Shown: in pieces, positions 1-7,415 of the stretch | How positions within the stretch are numbered: the first letter of the stretch is position 1 | Layout: each line of letters begins with the position of its first letter | Assembly: GCF_001896205.1 (NCBI RefSeq) | Contig: NZ_MPNU01000001.1 | Coordinates: 1,460,427-1,524,426, forward strand | Length of the DNA: 64,000 bases | Direction: 5' to 3' | DNA from: Edwardsiella piscicida | Lineage (GTDB): Bacteria; Pseudomonadota; Gammaproteobacteria; Enterobacterales; Enterobacteriaceae | The notes under the pieces: model-generated | Told to the model about the DNA's origin: nothing | What the model saw: the letters and a program-made list of their open reading frames with translations, nothing else | Databases searched by the model: none | Program-made: the position numbers and the translations under genes

Positions 1-99
1 ATGCTGGGGGAGGCCATTAAGGTGATGCATGACCGCTTGCTGCCGCTGTGCGCTCAGGATACGTCGTCTGACGATACCGCGCTGGCCTACGCAGGGTAA
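1..99 (+). CDS. C-terminal end of an unidentified gene
   Basis: Frame 1 is open from the window edge to a TAA at 97-99 and gives about 32 residues ending in ALAYAG. The ATG at position 1 is probably internal, and the true start lies outside the window. No motif is recognisable in so short a piece. It may also be a chance open stretch, as no more than about 100 bases are available to judge. Confidence 0.3.
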   Translation: MLGEAIKVMHDRLLPLCAQDTSSDDTALAYAG

Positions 100-303
100 A
101 TATTTTACTGTCGCCCTTCTCCGATGCACCTCACGTGCGCCGCGTGCTATGACGATGTTTAGGTAATAATCTGAAAATCGCTCAATTCTGTGCTGTTTTG
201 TTCTTTATTTGGACGAATATCCGGTAATAGGCGGGCAATCCCGTTTTTCTTCATGTTATGATGCGCCGCATGCCAAACGTCACGATCATCAAGGGAGGTT
301 GAT

Positions 304-681
304 ATGTTTGACGCGTCAGGGAGATTCCCGTCGGCGGTGAGAAATACGCTGATCGCAGTGACAACCGTGTCGCTGCTGGCTTTTTCAACGGCGTCGCTGG
401 CCGGTCCGAGCCGCACTACCAAGGGTGCGCTGCTGGGGGCTACGGCTGGACTGCTGTCCGGTAACGGCGTCAACGGCGTACTGAAAGGTGCGGCGCTGGG
501 TGCCGGGGTCGGGGCTATCAGTGAGAAAGGCCATAAAGGCAAGAAAGCCCGTAAAGGCGCTACCATTGGTGCGACCGTCGGCGCTGTCGCCGGCGTTCTG
601 TCCGGCAACGGTATCGAAGGGGCTATCAAGGGCGCGGTCGTCGGCGGCGCCGGCGGCGCGATCATCGGCCGGATCCAATAA
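304..681 (+). CDS. ymgG: YmgG-like glycine-zipper envelope protein
   Basis: A 125-residue protein with an N-terminal hydrophobic export signal (about residues 14-33, ending ASLAG). Two glycine-zipper blocks follow, rich in G-A-x-x-G steps (about 38-72 and 85-123), separated by a Lys-rich spacer. This is the layout of E. coli YmgG, a small envelope protein of unknown function. The ATG is preceded by GGGAGG at 293-298, a strong ribosome site at normal spacing. It is followed 17 bases later by a ymgD-like gene, so the two form an operon as in E. coli. Glycine zippers suggest membrane insertion or oligomerisation; that is inference. Confidence 0.75.
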   Translation: MFDASGRFPSAVRNTLIAVTTVSLLAFSTASLAGPSRTTKGALLGATAGLLSGNGVNGVLKGAALGAGVGAISEKGHKGKKARKGATIGATVGAVAGVLSGNGIEGAIKGAVVGGAGGAIIGRIQ

Positions 682-698
682 AACAGAAGGAATTGAAT

Positions 699-1025
699 GT
701 GAAAAAGGTATTATTCTTGGTCTCTGCGCTGGCGGCGGCGCCGGCCGTATGGGCACAGTCTTACGATATTAAATCGGGTCTGCCGGCGGAAGTGTATATG
801 ACCTGCGCCGATGCGGGTGAAATGGCGAAGACCGATAGCGCGGGGGTTGCGGAAATCGTGGCCATTATGGGCAACGCCAGCGTTGAAAGTCGTGGTCTGA
901 AAATTGCCAAGACCGCGGATACAGATAAAGCCGTTGTCGACAAGCTGAATCAGGCGTGCGCCGCGGATCCGCAGATGCTGCTGATCACGGCGATCGATAA
1001 CGCCATGCGCGCTATTGCTAAATAA
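699..1025 (+). CDS. ymgD: YmgD-like small periplasmic protein
   Basis: Starts at GTG 699, 8 bases after AGAAGG; a TTG at 693 in the same frame sits too close to that site. The product is about 108 residues with a cleavable signal peptide (about 1-20, ending VWAQ). The mature protein is small and helical, with two cysteines (in YMTCAD and QACAAD) that could form a disulfide. Length, signal and partnership with the glycine-zipper gene upstream match E. coli YmgD. Its function is not established. It is followed by two intrinsic terminators. Confidence 0.72.
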   Translation: MKKVLFLVSALAAAPAVWAQSYDIKSGLPAEVYMTCADAGEMAKTDSAGVAEIVAIMGNASVESRGLKIAKTADTDKAVVDKLNQACAADPQMLLITAIDNAMRAIAK

Positions 1026-1033
1026 GCAGGCGT

Positions 1034-1060
1034 AGGCCGCGACGACGCGGCCTTATTTTA
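1034..1060 (+). terminator. Rho-independent terminator of ymgGD
   Basis: Eight-base-pair GC-rich stem AGGCCGCG/CGCGGCCT around an ACGA loop, followed by TATTTTAT. It lies 9 bases after the ymgD stop codon. Confidence 0.75.
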
Positions 1061-1069
1061 TCTTGTCCC

Positions 1070-1098
1070 AAAAGCCAGTGCCTAGGCACTGGCTTTTT
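1070..1098. terminator. Second, bidirectional terminator
   Basis: Perfect 9-bp stem GCCAGTGCC/GGCACTGGC with a two-base TA centre, flanked by A-run and T-run on the two sides, so it can act in both directions. It backs up the ymgD terminator against read-through towards the converging adhesin operon. Confidence 0.75.
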
Positions 1099-1160
1099 GC
1101 TGTCCGATGGCGGTAGATTACAGGCGTTAATTTACCCATTGTTTGCGCTATGCGGCGAGA

Positions 1161-1189
1161 AAAATAAAAAGCCCCCAATACGGGGGCTT
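1161..1189 (-). terminator. Terminator of the adhesin operon
   Basis: Read on the minus strand this is a stem AAGCCCCC/GGGGGCTT with a short loop followed by a T-rich run. It lies about 30 bases downstream of the pilin stop codon and closes the four-gene adhesin operon. Confidence 0.78.
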
Positions 1190-1219
1190 GAGATCACAGG
1201 ATAATGCAGGAATAAAGTA

Positions 1220-1774
1220 TTAGAAGGAGTTGATCGTGGCAACAACCGGCATGGAGTAGCTGCCTGGGGCGATATTACCATCCTCCTGTACCGTAACGAA
1301 CTGGACTTCACTATTGAGGTCAGTCAAGCCGGTCGTGTGTGCCGCAATATTCCGTCCGCCGTTGCTCGACCAAGTACCAGTATCGCCCTGGGGGCGTACT
1401 TTGATGGTATCGCCGTTCGCGTTTTTAAAAAGCCAGTTTTGGCTAGCGTCATCATAGTAGTCGTCGTGAATGTCGACCCTCACGTCTGACTTACCTGAGT
1501 CACCGCCAATGATATCCATCGCGTTGATAGATAAAGTGGCCAGCGTGGTGCCCGGCCGAGAGGCATCGGTTGTGCTGACGGTAAAGGGGGACGGTGTGGC
1601 AACAATGCGGGTGGTGGTGCTATCGAGCACGTTGGTGGTCAGCGTTGCTTCCATATAGCTTTTGACAAATGGGTTACTCTCCCCGAAATCAGCGTAGCGG
1701 GCCATCGCCGCGCCGCTGGCGGCCAGGCAGGAAGCGGCAACAAATGCAGAGACTAATGTTTTGGTCATATTCAT
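1220..1774 (-). CDS. Adhesin/pilin subunit of an FGL chaperone-usher system
   Basis: About 184 residues from the ATG at 1774, which has GAGG about 7 bases upstream; the open frame extends further but without a ribosome site. A signal peptide (about 1-25, ending AMA) precedes a beta-rich mature domain without cysteines. Lack of the intradomain disulfide is typical of the Caf1/Psa/Saf type of subunits assembled by FGL chaperones rather than type-1 pilins. It is the last gene of the operon, 100 bases after the usher, and the only subunit encoded here, so the fibre may be a simple homopolymer. I do not recognise a named orthologue; receptor and antigen type are unknown. Confidence 0.7.
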   Translation of the reverse strand: MNMTKTLVSAFVAASCLAASGAAMARYADFGESNPFVKSYMEATLTTNVLDSTTTRIVATPSPFTVSTTDASRPGTTLATLSINAMDIIGGDSGKSDVRVDIHDDYYDDASQNWLFKNANGDTIKVRPQGDTGTWSSNGGRNIAAHTTGLTDLNSEVQFVTVQEDGNIAPGSYSMPVVATINSF

Positions 1775-1874
1775 AGTAAACCTCATTTCTATAGTAAGCT
1801 TGATTGTGAGTTGATCCCTGTCCAACTATTTACCCATTACTCAGCCCAGGAATAAAACCGAGTAAAACTAAAGA

Positions 1875-4331
1875 CTATGAGCAGGTGAGCGCCGATATAT
1901 ATAAGCCAACGGAGTTTTTCTCTTTCAGTGCATAGGAAATACGACACTGCTGTCCGCTATGGTTTCCCCAGCGAATATGGAGTACGCCGCTGTCCGATAA
2001 TCCGCTTAAGAAGACTTCGCCAACGTCACCTACGATACCTGCGCTATGTTGGTTTTCTGTGGCGACCACCGCGCCAAAGGGGAGTGGCTTGCCATCGCTG
2101 CCGCTGAGGTGGAATAGCGCCTTTTTACCGCTGACCGCCTTATAGCTGGCGAGTACCAGGGCGTTATCGGTAGGAATAACCGAGGAGACCGTCTGTTTAA
2201 TCTCCGTTTGACTGTTTAAGTCAGCCTGCTTGATATAAATGTCATTTTTTCGATAGGTGTTGAGCGCGGTAACAAGGGCAAAACCGTTATCGTCGGTTTT
2301 CACCCCGCTGCGGTTGGTGACCGCAATGTCGGCGGCGTTGTCTACATCCAGGAGCGCAGCCGCACCGTAGATCCGCTGCCCCAGCGTGATTCCGCCGCGG
2401 TGTAAGACCATGCTGCCGTTAATTCCACCGCCAAACTGCGTCACCGATGGGCTATAGTTATACATGCCATTAATAGCGCCAAAGGGATGGGTTAATGCAG
2501 CGCTGAGCGAGGTTCTCTTATTGTCGTCGTTTTTACTATTAATCCCCTGGCTGATATTCCATGACAGGCGATTGTCATAGGCTATGCCGTTCAGCGAGAG
2601 AGAGTTACTGATACTGCGATCCCTTTCGGAGAGGATCTGGTATCTCAGGCTGGAGTTGGTTCCGGCGCCGATGAGACTTCCCAGAGAGACATAGATAGCA
2701 GCGGAGAATATATCTTCCTGATGGCGATAGTCAGCGTTGAGAACCCGGTTCCAGCCCAGCGATAGGCTGGCGCGTCCAAAGAGAGAGGTGCTGTAGTTTA
2801 CGTTGGCATACGACTCGGATTTTTTATCCCAGTAGTCGGTGGCTCGCAAGGATAAATCCAGAGAACCAAAGCGGGACAGATCCTGCTTCAGGCTGATGCT
2901 GCTATCGTGTTTCTTTCTCCATGGGTCTGGGGAGCGAGTGCGCCGGGGCGCCATGGCGTCGGTGAATGTGCTGTAGCCGTTTGAGGCGTACCGATAGCTG
3001 GCCAGATTGAACGAAGTATTGGTTTCGTTGATAAGCTTGCTGTATCGAATACGCAGGGCGCTGCCGGTTTCATTATCATGATAGCCGTTGCGAGAAGACA
3101 CGCCATCGATGGACAGTGCCCCAAAACGATACAGATTAAACCCCAGCCCAAGCGCCCCAGACCAGAATTTATTACTGGCCTGGAGACCCGTATACCCGGT
3201 AAGAAAATCGTTGAAGCCATAAATCAGCGTGGCGTTACTAAAAAAGTCGTCGTTTTCTGTATCTGAATAAGGGCGGTATTTCCCCAGGGTTATCTCATAC
3301 TTTAACCTACCGGCCTTGAGCGAAATGGCCGGGGTGTTATAGGGAACCGTAAAATGCTGGACGGTGCCGTTACTTTCGGTGACCGTGACCTCCATATCTT
3401 CGCCCCGTAGCGCGGGAATATCCGTGAGCTCAAAGGCGCCGGCCGGCACTTCGGTGCTGTAGATAAGGTAATTATTCTGGCGTACCTCTACCTGCGCGAC
3501 GCCGCTGGCAATGCCCCGTACGGCCGGGACAAACGTTCTGTCATAGAAGGGGATCATGCTGTCAGAGGTCGCCAGCTTGATGCCTCTGAAGGGGATGCTG
3601 TTAAAAATATCAGAGCCGGAGCTGCTTTCACCGATCAACAGCTTGCTTTTTAACGATCGTATATCGCTTTCCGCATAGGTATAGGCGTTCTGGTAGGTAC
3701 TCTCGCCATTGTAGCTGCGTTGCCATAGACCCGAGTTGCGTAAACGCCAGCTGCCCACGTTAAGACCCGGGGCCAGTGAGAGCGAATAAGATTCGCTGGA
3801 CGGGGCGTTAAACTTAACCTCACGGTGCCAGGCTTTGGCATCATAGTTTAAAATGAATGCGGTAATGCCATCGTCCCATTGAGACTCATGCGCTAGCTCA
3901 CTGGGCTTATTCATGATTGCTTTAGCCGGCGCATACAGCACCAGGCTCATGCCGTAAAATGCGAAGCTAAACTGTAGATCGCCCTGACGGAAGTCGATGT
4001 ACTTCTCCCCCGGTCGATAGCGTAGTTTCAGCGCATCAGGGTTAATATTGAATAAAACTAAATCCTCTTTTTTCAGATTGGGCGTTAGCGTGCTATCCAC
4101 GTAGCCGAACTCGATCTGATAGCTTGTTATTTTCTTTCTGGAATCGTTCACCGCAACAGAGACCAGATAGGTCCCCGGCAGCTGTTGACCGTCGTTGAAA
4201 CGGCTGACGTCATGACCATTCACCAGCGCGGAATCAAAAAAGAAGGTTTCTGACTGCGCGAGTGAACTTGCGCTGTAGGGTAATCCAGCCAATATCATTG
4301 ACCCGATAAGCGGTTTGATCTTTGTTTTCAT
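1875..4331 (-). CDS. Outer-membrane fimbrial usher
   Basis: 818 residues with a signal peptide (about 1-25), then the usual usher order: N-terminal periplasmic domain (mature start FFFDSALVNG), a 24-strand pore interrupted by a plug domain, and C-terminal domains. It ends with a cysteine pair (QQCRISY and ALTCS), conserved at the ends of ushers. It secretes and assembles chaperone-bound subunits at the outer membrane. The gene lies between chaperone and pilin on the minus strand, with AAGGAAG about 8 bases upstream of its ATG. Length and context place it with the AfaC/SafC group rather than FimD. Substrate is presumably the downstream pilin. Confidence 0.88.
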   Translation of the reverse strand: MKTKIKPLIGSMILAGLPYSASSLAQSETFFFDSALVNGHDVSRFNDGQQLPGTYLVSVAVNDSRKKITSYQIEFGYVDSTLTPNLKKEDLVLFNINPDALKLRYRPGEKYIDFRQGDLQFSFAFYGMSLVLYAPAKAIMNKPSELAHESQWDDGITAFILNYDAKAWHREVKFNAPSSESYSLSLAPGLNVGSWRLRNSGLWQRSYNGESTYQNAYTYAESDIRSLKSKLLIGESSSGSDIFNSIPFRGIKLATSDSMIPFYDRTFVPAVRGIASGVAQVEVRQNNYLIYSTEVPAGAFELTDIPALRGEDMEVTVTESNGTVQHFTVPYNTPAISLKAGRLKYEITLGKYRPYSDTENDDFFSNATLIYGFNDFLTGYTGLQASNKFWSGALGLGFNLYRFGALSIDGVSSRNGYHDNETGSALRIRYSKLINETNTSFNLASYRYASNGYSTFTDAMAPRRTRSPDPWRKKHDSSISLKQDLSRFGSLDLSLRATDYWDKKSESYANVNYSTSLFGRASLSLGWNRVLNADYRHQEDIFSAAIYVSLGSLIGAGTNSSLRYQILSERDRSISNSLSLNGIAYDNRLSWNISQGINSKNDDNKRTSLSAALTHPFGAINGMYNYSPSVTQFGGGINGSMVLHRGGITLGQRIYGAAALLDVDNAADIAVTNRSGVKTDDNGFALVTALNTYRKNDIYIKQADLNSQTEIKQTVSSVIPTDNALVLASYKAVSGKKALFHLSGSDGKPLPFGAVVATENQHSAGIVGDVGEVFLSGLSDSGVLHIRWGNHSGQQCRISYALKEKNSVGLYISALTCS

Positions 4332-4397
4332 TGTTGACGCTTCCTTGTCTGTATGGGCTGGGCTAACTTAGCGCTAATTTATATTCGTCCGCAGTAT

Positions 4398-5135
4398 TCA
4401 GTTGAGCAGGGTTTGGTAGTCACGGGTCGTACCGCCGTAGTCATTAATCAGGTTCCAGGTAATCTTTTCCCCTTTATTGGCAATATTTTTTTGTGGAAAT
4501 TGATAGACTCCCTGTGGCTTTATGGCGATCGGTGGCGTTATGTTTCGACCATTAACTTTTATACCTCTGAAGTTAATAAAATAGGGGGTTGGGTTTGTAA
4601 CGGTAAGCGCACCCTGGTTCTGTTGCCAGGTTAGCGCCGACGCATAGCTCGCATCCTTGATATTCAAAGAGGATGGGCGGGTAATTAATTTAATACAGCT
4701 ATTCACCATGACGTTGACGTTTAAGGTTCCTTTGCCGCTGTTTTTATCGTTATCGCTCCAGGCGCTTCCCTCGGTTGGTGGAATACTCTTAACACAGATC
4801 CAGTGCATGGACTCAATGTCGTGAGGGAAATGGGGGCTGACTTTAATGATCGATATGGTGTTCTTTTGCCCACTGTCCAAGCGGAACAGCGGTGGTGTCA
4901 CAATATAGTCTGGGGATTTCTTCTCGGACTTTTCATCCATAACCCGAGACTCGACCAGAATAGGATAGGATTGCTGATTCTCAATGGGGAGATTATAGCT
5001 ATCGCTGTCAGCATCAAAAATGATCCGAGATGCGCCTAGGGTTATGCTATAGCTTCTCGTTTGTGTATCAAGCGCGACGGCGTTGCCGATAAGGGGGAAT
5101 ACCAGCGCCGCGAATACGAAGTATTTAGTTGACAT
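4398..5135 (-). CDS. Periplasmic FGL-type fimbrial chaperone
   Basis: About 245 residues from the ATG at 5135 (AGGAC upstream), with a signal peptide ending near NAVA. The two-domain PapD-like fold is recognisable. The F1-G1 region is long and carries a cysteine on each side (MHWICVKSIPP and VNSCIKL). This disulfide marks the FGL (long-loop) chaperones of the Afa/Caf/Psa/Saf type. It binds unfolded pilin in the periplasm by donor-strand complementation and hands it to the usher. It is transcribed just before the usher gene, 66 bases apart. Confidence 0.87.
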   Translation of the reverse strand: MSTKYFVFAALVFPLIGNAVALDTQTRSYSITLGASRIIFDADSDSYNLPIENQQSYPILVESRVMDEKSEKKSPDYIVTPPLFRLDSGQKNTISIIKVSPHFPHDIESMHWICVKSIPPTEGSAWSDNDKNSGKGTLNVNVMVNSCIKLITRPSSLNIKDASYASALTWQQNQGALTVTNPTPYFINFRGIKVNGRNITPPIAIKPQGVYQFPQKNIANKGEKITWNLINDYGGTTRDYQTLLN

Positions 5136-5293
5136 GTAATAAGTCCTGTTATCTCTCAGGTGAGAGAGCTTATAAATCAATTAACTATATAATGTACTGC
5201 TGCGGCGCTATTCCAATAGTTCTGCAGCGGAGGCTCACGGCGCATTCGATGATGCGTTAGTAACAGTGAGGCTATCGTTAAAGCGCTGTACAC

Positions 5294-5593
5294 CTATGTC
5301 TTGTAGTAGCAGGCAAGACACGAAACAATGTGATGAATATGCGACAGGCGTCCTAGGCTGGTGCTAAGATATCCATTGCTGACGCCAATCCGTTCGCAGA
5401 TCTCTTTTCTGGTACGGCCAAGTATTAAATACTCCCACATCGCATCAATAATTTTCTCGCTGCTGATGGGGGATATTTCAACCAATAGCCAGAATTGATT
5501 TTCGGAGAGCTCACCCGAACATAGTCGGTTCTGTTTTCTCGTCGCAGTAGCAAAGCATCTTATTTCTGAACGTAATGGCGTTCCCTTATCCAT
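5294..5593 (-). CDS. AfaA/PapB/FanA-family adhesin operon regulator
   Basis: 99 residues. The central segment from about 27 to 80 (LSENQFWLL, then GRTRKEICERIGVSNGYLS) matches the PapB/AfaA/FanA family, including its helix-turn-helix core. These are small DNA-binding activators or repressors encoded first in fimbrial operons. It is the promoter-proximal gene here, on the same strand as chaperone, usher and pilin. The C-terminus carries an unusual cysteine pair (SCLACYYKT) with further cysteines near residues 13 and 25. It probably controls the operon from the AT-rich region upstream; no pap-type paired GATC sites are visible within 400 bases. Confidence 0.75.
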   Translation of the reverse strand: MDKGTPLRSEIRCFATATRKQNRLCSGELSENQFWLLVEISPISSEKIIDAMWEYLILGRTRKEICERIGVSNGYLSTSLGRLSHIHHIVSCLACYYKT

Positions 5594-6180
5594 AAAACAT
5601 CCTGATAATTCATTATTTATATTTGTTTTGTTGTATTAATTCTTTTGCTCTATGTGTAATGAATTGAACTTAATTTCCTGTGAAAGCAATCGTAGTATAT
5701 TCAAAATATTTTTCTTGTGAAGATGGTGAGTGCGCTCATTTCCCCGTCGCCAAAATGGTTTAAATGAGCGTGATATTGTTAATTAACGATAAAAAATACC
5801 AAAAATAAGCGGCATGACGGGATATTGATTGGATAAAGAGGGCGTTTTATGGCAAAGGCCATGATTGGCGTGCGATTGTAATCTAAAGTAAATCTATCAA
5901 TATATATCCTTAAAGAGGGAATAGAGGAAATATTTGATTAATTAAGCTTTGGGATGAATTTTTAAAATATAAAAAATGAGAGTGATTAATATAAATTGAT
6001 TACTCTTAGCATGATAGATCGTGGCGATGTGCAGCGCGTGATGGCGTCGCTGGGGCGCAACGCGATATAGAATGCGCGTGCGACGGGGCTCGATGGGTAT
6101 GCCATAGGGGGGCGGCCTCGCCATCCTATGGCGGCGGGCCGTTTTCTTTGCTGCGCCATTTTTATCGGACGGCGGGGCGA
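5594..6180. other. AT-rich leader of the adhesin operon, no intact gene
   Basis: About 590 bases with clearly lower GC than the surroundings, consistent with a horizontally acquired, H-NS-bound control region. It contains a 9-bp inverted repeat at 5733-5770. A short frame at 6011-6070 (19 codons, with DRGDVQRVM in the middle) may be a gene remnant or chance. No convincing gene is present. Confidence 0.6.
5733..5770. repeat. 9-bp inverted repeat upstream of the adhesin regulator
   Basis: CGCTCATTT at 5733-5741 and its exact complement AAATGAGCG at 5762-5770, separated by 20 bases. The centre lies about 160 bases upstream of the regulator start. Spacing of two helical turns between half-sites would suit a dimeric regulator; a weak stem-loop is the alternative. 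Confidence 0.5.
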
Positions 6181-6336
6181 GGTTATCTTCTCCGCCTTGC
6201 TATCCGCACCGCCGGCTGCGCCGCCGCGCTGGGCGGCTCACCGCCGTCGGCGGGGTGGGGTTATCTTCTCCGTCTTGCTATCCGCACCGCCGGCTGCGCC
6301 GTCGCGTGGGGCGCTGGGCGGCTCCCCGCCGTCGGT
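6181..6336. repeat. 78-bp tandem duplication at the 3' end of the channel gene
   Basis: Two adjacent copies of 78 bases (start of the recognisable unit at 6181 and at 6259), with a few substitutions. The second copy encodes the last 26 or so residues of the potassium channel. The first copy lies just past the stop codon in the same frame, where it would add a near-identical tail. A third, weaker partial copy is visible around 6310-6355. The period is a multiple of three. Confidence 0.75.
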
Positions 6337-7047
6337 GGCGCGCGGTTTCTCCTCAGTCTTGTTATCATCATCGCCGCACAACGGCCCCAGCTTAGGGAAG
6401 TCGCTGACGATCCTGGCAATAAAGACCAGCGAATAAATATAGCCCATCAATACGACTAAAATCGTGGCGTTGCGGGCGGGCCAAGAGACGGCGACGATGT
6501 CGCCGTAGCCGACGGTCAATATGCTGATAAACGAGTAATAGAACAGGTCGTTAAACATCTGCTGCGGATTGTCGCTGATGCCTTTGAACGAGCCCGGCTG
6601 TAGTACCTCGATGCTGGAAAAGATAAAGAGGCCGATATAGCCGATCAGCAGAAATCCGCTGAGGGCAGCAAATACCATTTCGCCGTCGGCGGAGGCGGCG
6701 CGGATAACCTTGCGGACGACGACGACGGTGACCAGCGTAAAGAAATACAGGTACAGCATCTTCCCTAATAAGATGAAGGGAAGAGAGTGGGGAAAGAACA
6801 GAAAGATGATGATATTGAGTACGATCGGAACCGTGACGAAAGCCCGATTGCGGCGCAGAACTACATTAAACCCGGCGATCCCTTGCAGCGTCAGGCAGAT
6901 GAGGGATTTGGACTGCAGATCGCCAAGGTTCGGGATCAGGTTAATAAAGAATACGCCGATCAGTGAGATAAACAGCCAGCAAAACTGATGTTGTTCAGCC
7001 CTGACCTTCCATGAGGCGTGTTGAGTGGGGTGTTTCAGCCTACGCAT
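6238..7047 (-). CDS. Two-TM-type potassium channel family membrane protein
   Basis: 269 residues. Five or six hydrophobic segments lie between about 25 and 220. The pore-loop motif TVGYGD occurs near residue 180, flanked by two membrane helices, and is the K+-selectivity filter of ion-channel-2 proteins. There is no RCK/TrkA-N domain. After the last helix a polar tail of about 45 residues (Asp/Lys/Glu, then Pro/Ala/Gly, ending in four arginines) faces the cytoplasm. That tail is encoded by a 78-bp tandem repeat, and a further in-frame repeat copy sits after the stop codon. The gene is alone, between the adhesin leader and rlmL. Function beyond K+ (or related cation) conductance is unknown. 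Confidence 0.78.
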   Translation of the reverse strand: MRRLKHPTQHASWKVRAEQHQFCWLFISLIGVFFINLIPNLGDLQSKSLICLTLQGIAGFNVVLRRNRAFVTVPIVLNIIIFLFFPHSLPFILLGKMLYLYFFTLVTVVVVRKVIRAASADGEMVFAALSGFLLIGYIGLFIFSSIEVLQPGSFKGISDNPQQMFNDLFYYSFISILTVGYGDIVAVSWPARNATILVVLMGYIYSLVFIARIVSDFPKLGPLCGDDDNKTEEKPRATDGGEPPSAPRDGAAGGADSKTEKITPPRRRR

Positions 7048-7415
7048 AATCGTCGAGCCTTGCCTAGAAGCCTGAGAGGCGTTGCCTCACCAAAGTGGAG
7101 TAGCCTACTCCATCAGGCGATTTTTGTCTGCTGCGCCGGCGTTGGCCGTGTCCGGGCTCGCGGTGAGGGGGCCGTTGCAGAGGGCGCAGACCTGCGGATA
7201 GCGACGGGCGCGGGCGCCAATGTCGACGCCGTCGTCGAGGGGCGGAGGAGAAAATACGTAAAAAAACGCTGTGGGGATGGCGTGGCGGCGGGGAAAAGTG
7301 GAAAATATCGGGTTTATTCCCCCCAACCGGCGCGCTTTCGCGTCGTTCGCCAGGTGTTTCCTGAGCCAATGTGGGCGAATATCATCCATAACTGACTGAT
7401 AGCGATAGTGAAAAC
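7048..7415. other. Intergenic region between channel gene and rlmL
   Basis: About 370 bases between divergently transcribed genes, so it should hold both promoters. It contains a perfect 17-base palindrome at 7096-7112 (TGGAGTAG-C-CTACTCCA) about 50 bases upstream of the channel start codon, a plausible operator. The rest is GC-rich; open frames here lack ribosome sites and look like chance. Confidence 0.45.

Noticed and set aside
6128-6459. Plus-strand frames of about 100 codons over the channel tail
   Set aside because: They arise from the GC-rich tandem repeat opposite the channel gene and have no ribosome site or family match.
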